From a virus: DNA of 30,292 bases. The notes under the pieces are model-generated. The model did no database searches, was not told the DNA's origin, and saw only the letters and a program-made list of their open reading frames with translations. This document shows, one piece after another, positions 16,122 through 22,669 of the stretch (its first letter is position 1; each line of letters starts with the position of its first letter). Location: the IMG/VR virus record IMGVR_UViG_3300011113_000054, positions 1-30,292 of that record. One strand, 5' to 3'. Position numbers and translations under genes: made by a program.

Positions 16122-16355
16122 ATGACCAAAGATGACATTACCCGCATGGCGCGGGAGGCTGGGATTAGGAATGATTGCGACGGGATTTGGTGCGATGCAG
16201 ATCAGTTAAAGCGCTTCGCCGCCCTTGTCGCTGCTGATGAGCGCGAAGCCTGCGCCGCAATGCTCGACGAGAACGCCATGGCCTGCGAGAACCCCATTTA
16301 CCGCAGCCTGCTGCAAGCAAATGCGCAGGCCATACGCGAGATGGGCCAGCCGTGA
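16122..16355 (+). CDS. Conserved small phage protein of the MTKDDITRMAREAG type
   Basis: This 77-residue protein begins MTKDDITRMAREAGI and continues QLKRFAALVAADEREACAAM, a pattern seen in many small proteins of proteobacterial phages and prophages (a short helix, a variable part, then FAxLVAAxEREACA and a closing IRxxG helix). The function of that group is unknown to me. ATG 16122 follows AAGGAG at 16111-16116 and lies two bases after the previous stop, so it is chosen over the upstream open frame at 16086. It overlaps the next gene by GTGA. Confidence 0.75.
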   Translation: MTKDDITRMAREAGIRNDCDGIWCDADQLKRFAALVAADEREACAAMLDENAMACENPIYRSLLQANAQAIREMGQP

Positions 16356-16540
16356 AGCTCATAGACTACGCCAGCCTGGTGGTGATGGTCATCATCAGCG
16401 CATCAGTCATGATCGGGGCGATGTGGCTATCGGCTCAGATGCCGCGAGAACCCAGAGATCACCTTTGCTCGGTGGCTGAGATCAGCCCAGACATCACCAT
16501 AAAGGAGCGCGAAAGATGCCGGCAGCTAAGGGCAAAGTGA
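16352..16540 (+). CDS. Small N-terminally anchored membrane protein
   Basis: This 62-residue protein starts with GTG 16352, which overlaps the previous TGA. Residues ~5-28 are a single membrane span (YASLVVMVIISASVMIGAMW). The remaining 34 residues are charged, hold two Cys (HLCSVAEIS and ERCRQL) and end in a basic helix. The soluble part could lie outside the membrane, where the two Cys could pair. No family was recognised. The last 25 bases overlap the start of the next gene. Confidence 0.6.
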   Translation: MKLIDYASLVVMVIISASVMIGAMWLSAQMPREPRDHLCSVAEISPDITIKERERCRQLRAK

Positions 16541-16791
16541 ACGCCAACCGCATTAAGGATGTGCGGACCCTGCTACGCGCAGCACCCGACGGGTTGACTG
16601 TGCAGGAGATCATGGCGCTGCTGCCGCGAGTCGATGAGACGCATCTCTCGCGCATTCTGCGCTCAATGCCAGACTCATACATTGACCGCTGGGTCAGCAT
16701 CACAGGCGCCAGATGGCATCGAGCAGTCTGGGCGGTGGTGATACCTCCAGAAGATTGCCCACGGCCACACAGAAAGAATGACTATGACTGA
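16516..16791 (+). CDS. Predicted winged-helix DNA-binding protein
   Basis: This 91-residue basic protein has a pattern typical of a winged-helix domain: helix 1 (NANRIKDVRTLLRAAPDG), helix 2 (TVQEIMALL), recognition helix (DETHLSRILRSM) and a beta wing with Trp (YIDRWVSI, then RWHRAVWAVVI). A short Pro/His-rich tail follows. AAAGGAG at 16500-16506 precedes ATG 16516. It overlaps the previous gene by 25 bases. It may regulate middle gene expression or bind host DNA. The fold is inferred from pattern, not from a family match. Confidence 0.68.
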   Translation: MPAAKGKVNANRIKDVRTLLRAAPDGLTVQEIMALLPRVDETHLSRILRSMPDSYIDRWVSITGARWHRAVWAVVIPPEDCPRPHRKNDYD

Positions 16792-17017
16792 TATACCACT
16801 GCAAGAAAACGAGCGCAGCATCCTGCGCGAACACATCATCTTCCTCGGCACGCAACTCGAGGCCGAGAGAAAAAGCAACCAGAAAAAAGCTGAATTTCTC
16901 AAACGCCTTCAGGACAGAGAAGACCTCGGGTGGGCCGTGAGCGATGAGGTGCGGTCACTCGCGTATCAGCTACTCATCGACGACGCATTCAGGAGCCGGG
17001 AGATCAGCAATGCTTGA
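16778..17017 (+). CDS. Small helical hypothetical protein
   Basis: This 79-residue charged protein is almost wholly helical: SILREHIIFLGTQLEAERKS, then KKAEFLKRLQDREDLGWAVS. ATG 16778 and ATG 16784 are both possible starts and neither has a strong ribosome site; translation is probably coupled to the upstream gene, which it overlaps by 14 bases. A coiled coil is likely at residues 10-48. It overlaps the nuclease gene by eight bases. I do not recognise the family. Confidence 0.6.
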   Translation: MTMTDIPLQENERSILREHIIFLGTQLEAERKSNQKKAEFLKRLQDREDLGWAVSDEVRSLAYQLLIDDAFRSREISNA

Positions 17018-18119
17018 ACTGCGCCCCTCTGCCGCCTCACGCTGGATCGCGTGCCCTGCCAGCGCACTCCTGTCCAAGGACATACCGCCAACTCCATCAG
17101 GAGATGCGGCGCAAGCTGGCACTGCCATTCACGCGCTCGCGGAGGAGTGCTATCAGTTTGATCTTGACCCATTTGAATCTGAAGGCGACACGGTGGAAGG
17201 AGTCAAGCTCGCAAAGTGGCACTGCGAGATGGCCGCGAGCCATGTCGAGGCGATCAAGGATCTGGAGCGCTTTGCTGGCCGTGGAAACGTCAGAGTCGAG
17301 GAGCAGGTCAGCTACTGCGAGAGCGAGGCCGTCAGGCTCAGGGGCACCGCAGACGCCATCGGCATCGCCAAGCACAGAGGCACCATCGTCATCCTCGACC
17401 TCAAGACAGGCGCCCAATATGTCGATGAGGACTCGGATCAGCTAAAGATCTACGCGCTGGGAGCCATCAAGAAGTTCAACCTCAACATCAACGAGGTCGA
17501 GCTACAGATCAACCAACCGCGCACTGGTGGTCTTCGCATCCACTCAATGACGGTGGAAGAACTCAGGCAGTGGGAGCAGTCTACGCTGATCCCGGCCATC
17601 ATTGCCGCAACAGACCCAGCCACGCAGCCTAAGCCATCAGAGAAGGCGTGCCAGTACTGCCCCGCGAAGCTGACCTGCCCAGCGCAGGCCGCTGCTTTTG
17701 AGCTTGTGGCGCAGCAGGAGCCGGCCATCACCACCATGAGCAAGGACGAGATCAAGCAGGTCATGGTGCGCCTGTCAGATCAGCAGGTAAGCGATCTGCT
17801 TGACCGCGCACCCATCGTCGAGGCATTCGTGGACGCACTTCGCAAGCACGCCAAAGAACGCATGGAGCAAGGCGGCATCCTGCCAGGCTGGCAACTCGCA
17901 CCCAAGGGCGCTACGCGCAAGTGGGTCAGCGAGGAGTCGGCAAAGCAAGCACTTACTGAGGCAGGTGTGCCTGTGGATAAGCTGTACACAACTGATTTCA
18001 TTTCGCCAGCAGATGCGGAAAAGCTGCTGGATAAAGAGCAGAGGGAGATCCTTGAAGGGCTGACCAAGAAGGAAAGCTCGGGGACCACCATTGCAAGGGA
18101 CGCAAGCCTGCGTCAATAA
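17010..18119 (+). CDS. Cas4/RecB-type Fe-S nuclease, DUF2800-like
   Basis: This 369-residue protein is a predicted PD-(D/E)XK exonuclease for phage recombination or end processing. His41 (GTAIHALAE), Asp115 (RGTADAIG), Asp130 and Lys132 (VILDLKTG) and Gln144 (DQLKIYAL) match the RecB/Cas4 active-site series. Four Cys that could hold a 4Fe-4S cluster are Cys15 (WIACPAS) and Cys214/217/223 (CQYCPAKLTC), the split arrangement known from Cas4 and AddB. The extra ~140 C-terminal residues are typical of DUF2800 proteins. ATG 17010 is used because the conserved N-terminus (SAASRWIACPAS) begins shortly after it; the frame is open back to 16944. It is followed by an SSB-like gene, a common pairing. 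Confidence 0.85.
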   Translation: MLELRPSAASRWIACPASALLSKDIPPTPSGDAAQAGTAIHALAEECYQFDLDPFESEGDTVEGVKLAKWHCEMAASHVEAIKDLERFAGRGNVRVEEQVSYCESEAVRLRGTADAIGIAKHRGTIVILDLKTGAQYVDEDSDQLKIYALGAIKKFNLNINEVELQINQPRTGGLRIHSMTVEELRQWEQSTLIPAIIAATDPATQPKPSEKACQYCPAKLTCPAQAAAFELVAQQEPAITTMSKDEIKQVMVRLSDQQVSDLLDRAPIVEAFVDALRKHAKERMEQGGILPGWQLAPKGATRKWVSEESAKQALTEAGVPVDKLYTTDFISPADAEKLLDKEQREILEGLTKKESSGTTIARDASLRQ

Positions 18120-18164
18120 TGCCCGTCCTGGGCGAACCTTAACCTCAAGAAAGCGAAACGCAAA

Positions 18165-18773
18165 ATGCTAAATCTATCTTCAGGCGGTGGCAGCGGAAAC
18201 TACATCCGATTTAGCCCCGCAGCAAACGCATGGACAAACTCCAGTGGGGAGGAGATCCAACTCAAGAAGGTCGTCTTTGACCTCGACAATGTGCAAACAG
18301 GGTGGCTCCTGCTGGGCGTCGGTGTGCGCGAATGGCAACCCGATGCAAGCGTCGGCAAGAAAGGTGCGCAACCATCACCAGATCACAAGCGTGGTTTCTC
18401 CGTGAAGTTCTATAACAAGCAACTAGGAACCTGCGAGTGGTCATCTAACGGTGTCGGGCCAAACATGGGCCTTGAAGCCTTGTACCTCAAGTGCATGGAC
18501 GAGCGCAAAGCGCTGCCGCTTAATCAGTCATTGCTGCCCGTTGTCGAGTACAAGGGATCAAAGATGGAGAAGATCGGTAAGGGCACAACCCGCATCCCGG
18601 CCTTCGAGGTGGTCGATTGGATCGCTCGGCCAGCAGGGATGGACGCTGATGGCGGAGTCGAGGAGGAGTATGTTGCTCCAGCACCAGCACCAGCACCAGC
18701 ACCAGCACCCGCCCGTGCGCCTGCGGCGAAGACGCCAGCGCAGGCGGCGGTGGATGATGATGAGATGTTCTAA
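18165..18773 (+). CDS. Predicted single-stranded DNA-binding protein with acidic tail
   Basis: This 202-residue protein has a ~160-residue beta-rich core (TGWLLLGVGVREWQPD, then RGFSVKFYNKQLGTCEWSSN and GPNMGLEALYLKCMDERKA). An Ala/Pro linker of (AP)n type follows, then an acidic end DDDEMF. A core domain, flexible linker and acidic C-terminal tip ending in an aromatic residue is the architecture of SSB proteins, where the tip recruits replication partners. The core is not the classical E. coli SSB OB-fold sequence but belongs to a group I have seen in phages next to DUF2800 nucleases. The last gene before the terminator. SSB activity is inferred. Confidence 0.75.
   Translation: MLNLSSGGGSGNYIRFSPAANAWTNSSGEEIQLKKVVFDLDNVQTGWLLLGVGVREWQPDASVGKKGAQPSPDHKRGFSVKFYNKQLGTCEWSSNGVGPNMGLEALYLKCMDERKALPLNQSLLPVVEYKGSKMEKIGKGTTRIPAFEVVDWIARPAGMDADGGVEEEYVAPAPAPAPAPAPARAPAAKTPAQAAVDDDEMF
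18677..18718 (+). repeat. Hexanucleotide repeat (CCAGCA)n encoding Ala-Pro linker
   Basis: About six imperfect copies of CCAGCA/CCCGCC encode the (Ala-Pro)n linker between the core and acidic tail of the SSB-like protein. Such repeats change length easily by slippage, so linker length may vary among relatives. Confidence 0.75.
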
Positions 18774-18790
18774 GCAGTAGCAACAGAAGG

Positions 18791-18818
18791 AACCGGGGCC
18801 GCGTGTCCCGGTTTTTTT
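18791..18818 (+). terminator. Rho-independent terminator after the SSB-like gene
   Basis: AACCGGG (18791-18797) pairs with CCCGGTT (18807-18813) around a 9-base loop and runs into seven T residues (18812-18818). It lies 18 bases past the stop of the SSB-like gene and 28 bases before the methyltransferase start. It closes the early operon, so downstream genes need read-through or antitermination; I see no strong new promoter in the 28-base gap. Confidence 0.88.
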
Positions 18819-18845
18819 GACTCTCAATAAATTGAAAGCGAGCAA

Positions 18846-19568
18846 ATGAATGAGTTGGCTCTTTTCGCAGGCGCTGGTGGAGGAATACTCGGAGGGAAAC
18901 TGCTCGGATGGAGAACGGTCTGCGCAGTCGAGTGGGAACCCTACGCAGCTAGCGTACTTGTCGCCCGACAGAATGACGGACTTCTCCCGCCTTTCCCGAT
19001 TTGGGATGACGTTCAAACCTTTGACGGAAGACCGTGGCGAGGAATTGTTGACGTCGTATCTGGCGGCTTTCCGTGCCAAGACATCAGCGTTGCAGGCAAA
19101 GGCGCAGGAATTGACGGAGAACGATCAGGAATGTGGAGCCACATGGCGCGGATCGTTGGCGAGGTTCGACCCCGTTACGTCTTCGTGGAGAACAGCCCAG
19201 CCCTCCTTACTCGAGGACTTTGGCGAGTCCTCGGTGATCTGGCCGCGCTCAGGTATGACTGCCGGTGGACAGTGCTGGGAGCTGCCGATGTGGGAGCGCC
19301 GCACCAAAGGGACAGGTTCTGGCTGGTGGCCCACGCCGCAAAGCAGCGACAACAGAAATCGAGGTACGCGCTCAACGCCAGCGATAGCAAGGCGCATTGC
19401 AGCTGGCAAGCAAGTCATGCTATCGATGGTAATGGATGGACCACTGAACCCGATGTTTGCGGAGTGGATCATGGGGTGGCCGCTAGGGTGGACAGACTTA
19501 AAGCCATTGGTAATGGACAAGTCCCACTGTGTGCCGCAACAGCATGGAAACTCTTAACAGAAAAATGA
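18846..19568 (+). CDS. C5-cytosine DNA methyltransferase (contains a second long ORF in +1 frame)
   Basis: This 240-residue enzyme is predicted to methylate cytosine in DNA, probably to protect phage DNA from host restriction. All key motifs are seen: motif I FAGAGGG (7-13) for AdoMet, motif IV GGFPCQDISVAGKG with catalytic Cys77, motif VI VENSPAL (Glu115), motif VIII HQRDRFWLVA, and motif X DRLKAIGNGQVP (216-227). The region between VIII and X that should recognise the target is only ~50 residues, so the target cannot be guessed. Length is short for the family but ends are intact. It starts at ATG 18846 with a weak GAAAGCGAG upstream. Positions 18850-19557 also encode another protein in the +1 frame. 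Confidence 0.9.
   Translation: MNELALFAGAGGGILGGKLLGWRTVCAVEWEPYAASVLVARQNDGLLPPFPIWDDVQTFDGRPWRGIVDVVSGGFPCQDISVAGKGAGIDGERSGMWSHMARIVGEVRPRYVFVENSPALLTRGLWRVLGDLAALRYDCRWTVLGAADVGAPHQRDRFWLVAHAAKQRQQKSRYALNASDSKAHCSWQASHAIDGNGWTTEPDVCGVDHGVAARVDRLKAIGNGQVPLCAATAWKLLTEK
18850..19557 (+). CDS. Nested +1-frame ORF inside the methyltransferase, with sequence like a widespread phage protein family
   Basis: This 235-residue ORF starts four bases after the methyltransferase ATG (ATGAATG) and ends 11 bases before its stop, so it is almost entirely nested. It does not look like a chance shadow. It opens MSWLFSQALVEEYSEGNCSD and has RFGMTFKPLTEDRGEELLTS, then GSLARFDPVTSSWRTAQPSL, IWPRSGMTAGGQCWELP (130-146), GTGSGWWPTP (154-163) and LNPMFAEWIMGWPLGWTDLK (199-218). 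I recall stand-alone phage and prophage proteins with SSWRTxQ, WPRSGM, WPTP and LNPxWVEWLMGWPxGWT in this order. The function is unknown. The two starts probably share one ribosome site. The family link is from memory and needs a search. Confidence 0.72.
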   Translation: MSWLFSQALVEEYSEGNCSDGERSAQSSGNPTQLAYLSPDRMTDFSRLSRFGMTFKPLTEDRGEELLTSYLAAFRAKTSALQAKAQELTENDQECGATWRGSLARFDPVTSSWRTAQPSLLEDFGESSVIWPRSGMTAGGQCWELPMWERRTKGTGSGWWPTPQSSDNRNRGTRSTPAIARRIAAGKQVMLSMVMDGPLNPMFAEWIMGWPLGWTDLKPLVMDKSHCVPQQHGNS

Positions 19569-19577
19569 AGGCTGCAA

Positions 19578-21656
19578 ATGCAAGCTGAAGAAATAGCCAA
19601 AACACTCGGCAACGCCAAGAAGGTCAACGGCCAATGGCTCGCCTCATGCCCAGTTACCGGCCACGGTCGGGGCAACGGCGACAAGAACCCGTCACTGTCA
19701 ATCAGCGATGGCACTGACGGTAAACCCTTGTTCCACTGCCACGGGGGCTGCGATCAGCAGACCGTGTTCTCCGTCATGCGTGATCGAGGTCTGCTGCCAG
19801 AGCTTGAGCATCGGCCTGAGCCTCTCTCACGCATCCAGCCGCCAGCAGTCAACCGCCAGCTTGAGCAGGAATGGACGTACACCGATGAGGAAGGCGTCGT
19901 CCTCTTCATTAAGCAGAGATATCGCACCACAGACTCCAAGGGCAAGGACTACAAGCTCATCAAGGTGGACGATGCAGGCAGAAGGCACGCGACGATGGGA
20001 GACGCCCGGATCGTGCCGTATCGCTTGCCTGAGCTTCTCGATGCCGTGAGTAAGGGAAGGTTTGTCTATCTCACGGAAGGCGAGAAGGCCGCAGACGCGA
20101 TCATCAGCCTGGGCAGCGTGGCGACTACTTCGCACGCTGGATCTGGGCACTGGCCCGAATCGATCACGCAATACTTCGCCGGCGCCAATGTCGTGATCCT
20201 GCCAGACAATGACGCGCCAGGCTGGAAGTACGCTAAGAGGGCGGCAGCCAAGATCCTGCCGATCGCAAAGTCAGTCAGGGTCATCGATCTGGGCGGCGAT
20301 GAACTGGGAGACGATGCCTACGAGTGGATCTACAAGCAAGGCAAGACGCGGCAGGACCTGGCCGATTTGGTCAAGCGCCAGGCGCCACTGACCAGCGAGG
20401 CAGAGGTCCAGATGCCGGAGCGCCTGCGGGAAAAGCCACCAGAGGCAGCGCCGCCAGAGTCAGCAGTCACCTCGGCAGCGCAGATCGCCACCAGAGAACC
20501 AGAGGTTTCCGAGTCCGGCTTGACGCTGAAGAGAACCCTCAGCCTCGAAGCCTTCGACGACATCACCGATGAGCCGGTCGAGTGGCTTATCGATAGGGTT
20601 ATCCCGAGGAAAGGTTTCGTGGCGCTGTACGGGCCTCCGGGTTCATTTAAGAGCTTCATCGCCTTGGATCTCGCGGTTGCGATCGCCCGATCTGCCCAGT
20701 GGTTCGGCCTCGAGGCAAAGACAACCGACAAGGGTGCCGTCATCTACATCGCAGGCGAAGGCCACGGCGGCATAGGGGCAAGGATCAAAGCCTGCCGCAT
20801 CCACCACCAGATTGAGGCAGGAACACCGATCTATTTCTTGCGTCATCAGATCAATCTCAGATCCAGCGAGGAAGACTTTTCGCGCCTGGTGTATGCCGTA
20901 AGGGAGTTGATCCTTGCGGTTGGCGTCAAGGTGGAATTGATAGTCATCGATACGCTGGCTCGCGCATTCGGCGGCGGCAACGAGAACTCGAGCGAGGATA
21001 TGGGTGCATTCATCACCTCCTGCGGACACCTCCAAGACGAGTTTAAGGCCGCGCTGATGGTCATCCATCACAGCGGAAAGGACGCCGCGAAGGGTCTGCG
21101 GGGTCACTCTTCGCTGCTCGGCGCAGTTGATACGGAGCTTGAACTGCTGCGCTTTGAGGATCAACCGCGCGGCGTTTTGACGGTCAGCAAGCAAAAGGAT
21201 GGCGAGGATGGGCTGCGCTTTGGCTTTGAAATGGTCGAGGTCGAGATCGATCAGGGCCGCGAGGGAAGCCTTAGTCTTGATGAACCGCGCAAGTCGCTGG
21301 CCGTCAGTCCGAGCGATGAGGTGCTGAAAAATAAGGCAGATGAGGCGAGGAAATCGAACCTCAATCGGTCTGGAAAGGGGCATAACCAGAGGCTGGCGAT
21401 TGACGCCTTGAAGGATGCCGTTAATGCTAAAGGTTTCCATTGGAAGGTGTCGGTGGGGACTAGAAAGGTGGTCAGGTTGGAGGATTGGAGGGCTGCTTTT
21501 GCTCAAAAATTAGGCACTGACGATGTGGGAGAGTCATCCTTTAAGAAGGCTTGGAGCAGGGTCAGGGACGCCGAGAAGCTGCCGTCATGGGTCTGCATAG
21601 AGGGTGAAAATGTCTGGATTGAGGATCAAAGCCGTGATAGAAGTGAGAATTTCTAG
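19578..21656 (+). CDS. Primase-helicase: zinc finger, Toprim and RepA-like helicase domains
   Basis: This 692-residue protein is the predicted replication primase and helicase. Residues 20-60 are a CHC2-like zinc finger (Cys24, His29, Cys54, Cys58 in LFHCHGGCDQ). Residues 160-240 are a Toprim domain with Glu168 in TEGEKAADAI and LPDNDAPG (Asp210/Asp212). After an Ala/Pro/Glu-rich linker (270-315) comes a RecA-fold helicase: Walker A GPPGSFKS (352-359), Walker B LIVIDTLARAF with Asp458, and VIHHSGKDAAKGLRGHSSLL (495-514). This is the AAA_25/RepA type. The C-terminal ~110 residues are basic and HTH-like and could bind the repeat array that begins right after the stop. The start at ATG 19578 is nine bases after the methyltransferase. 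Confidence 0.9.
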   Translation: MQAEEIAKTLGNAKKVNGQWLASCPVTGHGRGNGDKNPSLSISDGTDGKPLFHCHGGCDQQTVFSVMRDRGLLPELEHRPEPLSRIQPPAVNRQLEQEWTYTDEEGVVLFIKQRYRTTDSKGKDYKLIKVDDAGRRHATMGDARIVPYRLPELLDAVSKGRFVYLTEGEKAADAIISLGSVATTSHAGSGHWPESITQYFAGANVVILPDNDAPGWKYAKRAAAKILPIAKSVRVIDLGGDELGDDAYEWIYKQGKTRQDLADLVKRQAPLTSEAEVQMPERLREKPPEAAPPESAVTSAAQIATREPEVSESGLTLKRTLSLEAFDDITDEPVEWLIDRVIPRKGFVALYGPPGSFKSFIALDLAVAIARSAQWFGLEAKTTDKGAVIYIAGEGHGGIGARIKACRIHHQIEAGTPIYFLRHQINLRSSEEDFSRLVYAVRELILAVGVKVELIVIDTLARAFGGGNENSSEDMGAFITSCGHLQDEFKAALMVIHHSGKDAAKGLRGHSSLLGAVDTELELLRFEDQPRGVLTVSKQKDGEDGLRFGFEMVEVEIDQGREGSLSLDEPRKSLAVSPSDEVLKNKADEARKSNLNRSGKGHNQRLAIDALKDAVNAKGFHWKVSVGTRKVVRLEDWRAAFAQKLGTDDVGESSFKKAWSRVRDAEKLPSWVCIEGENVWIEDQSRDRSENF

Positions 21657-21815
21657 TTGGGGACAAATCGGGACAAATGGGGGACAAATGGGCGCGATTT
21701 GTCCCACGGAAAAAGAGGGGACAAATCGGCACAAGGGTATACCTGTGCCGATTTGTCCTGTCCCAAACCGATCTGTCTATATAAGTCAGTAGACACTAAC
21801 GTAGAGGATTAAAAT
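21657..21815. other. Candidate replication origin: GGGACAAAT iteron array
   Basis: This 159-bp non-coding gap holds at least six copies of (G)GGGACAAAT(C/G)GG. Forward copies are at 21659-21671, 21669-21680, 21680-21692 and 21717-21729; reverse copies are at 21695-21705 and 21748-21758. A weaker reverse copy lies at 21768-21777. The first three are packed head to tail at about 10-11 bp spacing, one helical turn. An AT-rich stretch with TATATAAG follows (21778-21785). Iterons next to a replication gene followed by AT-rich DNA are the usual form of an initiator-bound origin. No experimental support is available. A role as an operator region for the next gene is the alternative. Confidence 0.65.
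21719..21758. repeat. 15-bp perfect inverted repeat inside the iteron array
   Basis: GGACAAATCGGCACA (21719-21733) and TGTGCCGATTTGTCC (21744-21758) are exact reverse complements around a 10-base spacer. The spacer itself contains the palindrome GGTATACC (21736-21743). The arms contain one forward and one reverse iteron. A cruciform or a hairpin is possible. It is not followed by a T-run, so a terminator is unlikely. Confidence 0.85.
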
Positions 21816-22574
21816 ATGTCGGTGAAGAAGAGGGGAGCAGTCAGGAGGTCAGGGCAGATTCCGGTTGCGCTGGCGGTTCAATATCCAGAGACAGAGTTCT
21901 CGCGGTTGCAGCGTGCGAAGATCGTTGAGGTCGATCTCGCGCAGGTCGAGCATGAGCAGATTTGGGGTATCGGGAGGGTGATTACTTTAGTTCCTACTGA
22001 ATTTCGGGTGAAGTTTTACGCGCAGTCGGAGAGGATCTGGTCGGCGCAAGCCAGTCAGGATGCGGTCAAGTTCATCGCGGCCTGCGATGGGATGATCCGA
22101 GCCTTCAAGGCGATGAGCAACTGGGCGCAGGCCGAAGGCATCGAGCCGATCAACCAGGCCGGTCAGGTCAGGGCAATCGAAGCCGATACCGATCTGGGGA
22201 TCATGGTCATCGTCAAAGATGAGCGGGACGCGAATCAGTACCTGGCGATCCGAAAGGATGTGGTGCAGGTCTGGACGGTCAGCGAGGTCGCAGAACTGCT
22301 CAAGACCGGGATCGGTCAGGCAATGGCAGACCTGAAGGCGCAACTGCCAGTTCGCGGATTCGTTGCTGCGGTGCAGCAGGATTCGGCAGCGCATTCGGCA
22401 GATTCGGCAAAAGGATTCTGCAACAGCGCAGGCGAGGGCAAGAAGGCCGGTGGCGAAGCAGTGGGCCTCGGGGGGGCATCAGGGTTCGAGGATCTGGAAA
22501 ATGACATAGACCTTGATGAGCCACCCAAGTTCCCTAAAATGTTCAAACTGCCGAAGTCGGCGAAGGAGAAGTGA
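21816..22574 (+). CDS. Hypothetical protein downstream of the putative origin
   Basis: This is a 252-residue protein. The N-terminus is basic (MSVKKRGAVRRSGQ). Residues ~20-190 look like a mixed alpha/beta domain: PTEFRVKFYAQSERIW, DAVKFIAACDGMIRAFKAMS and GIMVIVKDERDANQYLAIRK. After residue ~195 it becomes Ser/Ala/Gly-rich and ends with an acidic patch (FEDLENDIDLDEPPK) followed by a Lys/Pro-rich tip. AGAGGA at 21802-21807 precedes ATG 21816. I recognise no family. Its place between origin and terminase suggests a role in DNA replication or late gene control, but this is context only. Confidence 0.68.
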   Translation: MSVKKRGAVRRSGQIPVALAVQYPETEFSRLQRAKIVEVDLAQVEHEQIWGIGRVITLVPTEFRVKFYAQSERIWSAQASQDAVKFIAACDGMIRAFKAMSNWAQAEGIEPINQAGQVRAIEADTDLGIMVIVKDERDANQYLAIRKDVVQVWTVSEVAELLKTGIGQAMADLKAQLPVRGFVAAVQQDSAAHSADSAKGFCNSAGEGKKAGGEAVGLGGASGFEDLENDIDLDEPPKFPKMFKLPKSAKEK

Positions 22575-22576
22575 CC

Positions 22577-22669
22577 ATGAAGGGCTTTATCGAGCGTTTG
22601 AGGCGATTTTGCAGCGACCTGAAGGGTAGGGTGCTCGGGGCGATGAAAAGGGCTAGGAGGGGCGATTGA
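22577..22669 (+). CDS. Tiny basic amphipathic peptide upstream of terminase
   Basis: This 30-residue ORF (MKGFIERLRRFCSDLKGRVL, then GAMKRARRGD) has 10 Arg/Lys and an amphipathic helical pattern. AAGGAGAAG at 22563-22571 sits before ATG 22577, and its stop overlaps the ATG of the small terminase gene (TGATG at 22667-22671). The good ribosome site and exact coupling favour real translation. It could act as a leader that couples translation to the terminase, or as a DNA/RNA-binding peptide. Confidence 0.45.
   Translation: MKGFIERLRRFCSDLKGRVLGAMKRARRGD

Noticed and set aside
20643-21506. Minus-strand ORF of 287 codons opposite the primase-helicase
   Set aside because: The plus strand carries clear Walker motifs over the same bases; the minus product shows no motif and no promoter or ribosome site.
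21719-21758. Large inverted repeat considered as a transcription terminator after the primase gene
   Set aside because: It has no T-run on either side and its arms are made of the same repeats found singly nearby, so an origin or binding-site role fits better.
21754-21785. TTGTCC and TATATA/TATAAG as a promoter for the 252-residue gene
   Set aside because: Spacing between the boxes is 19-21 bp and the -35 is part of an iteron; too weak to call without transcript data.
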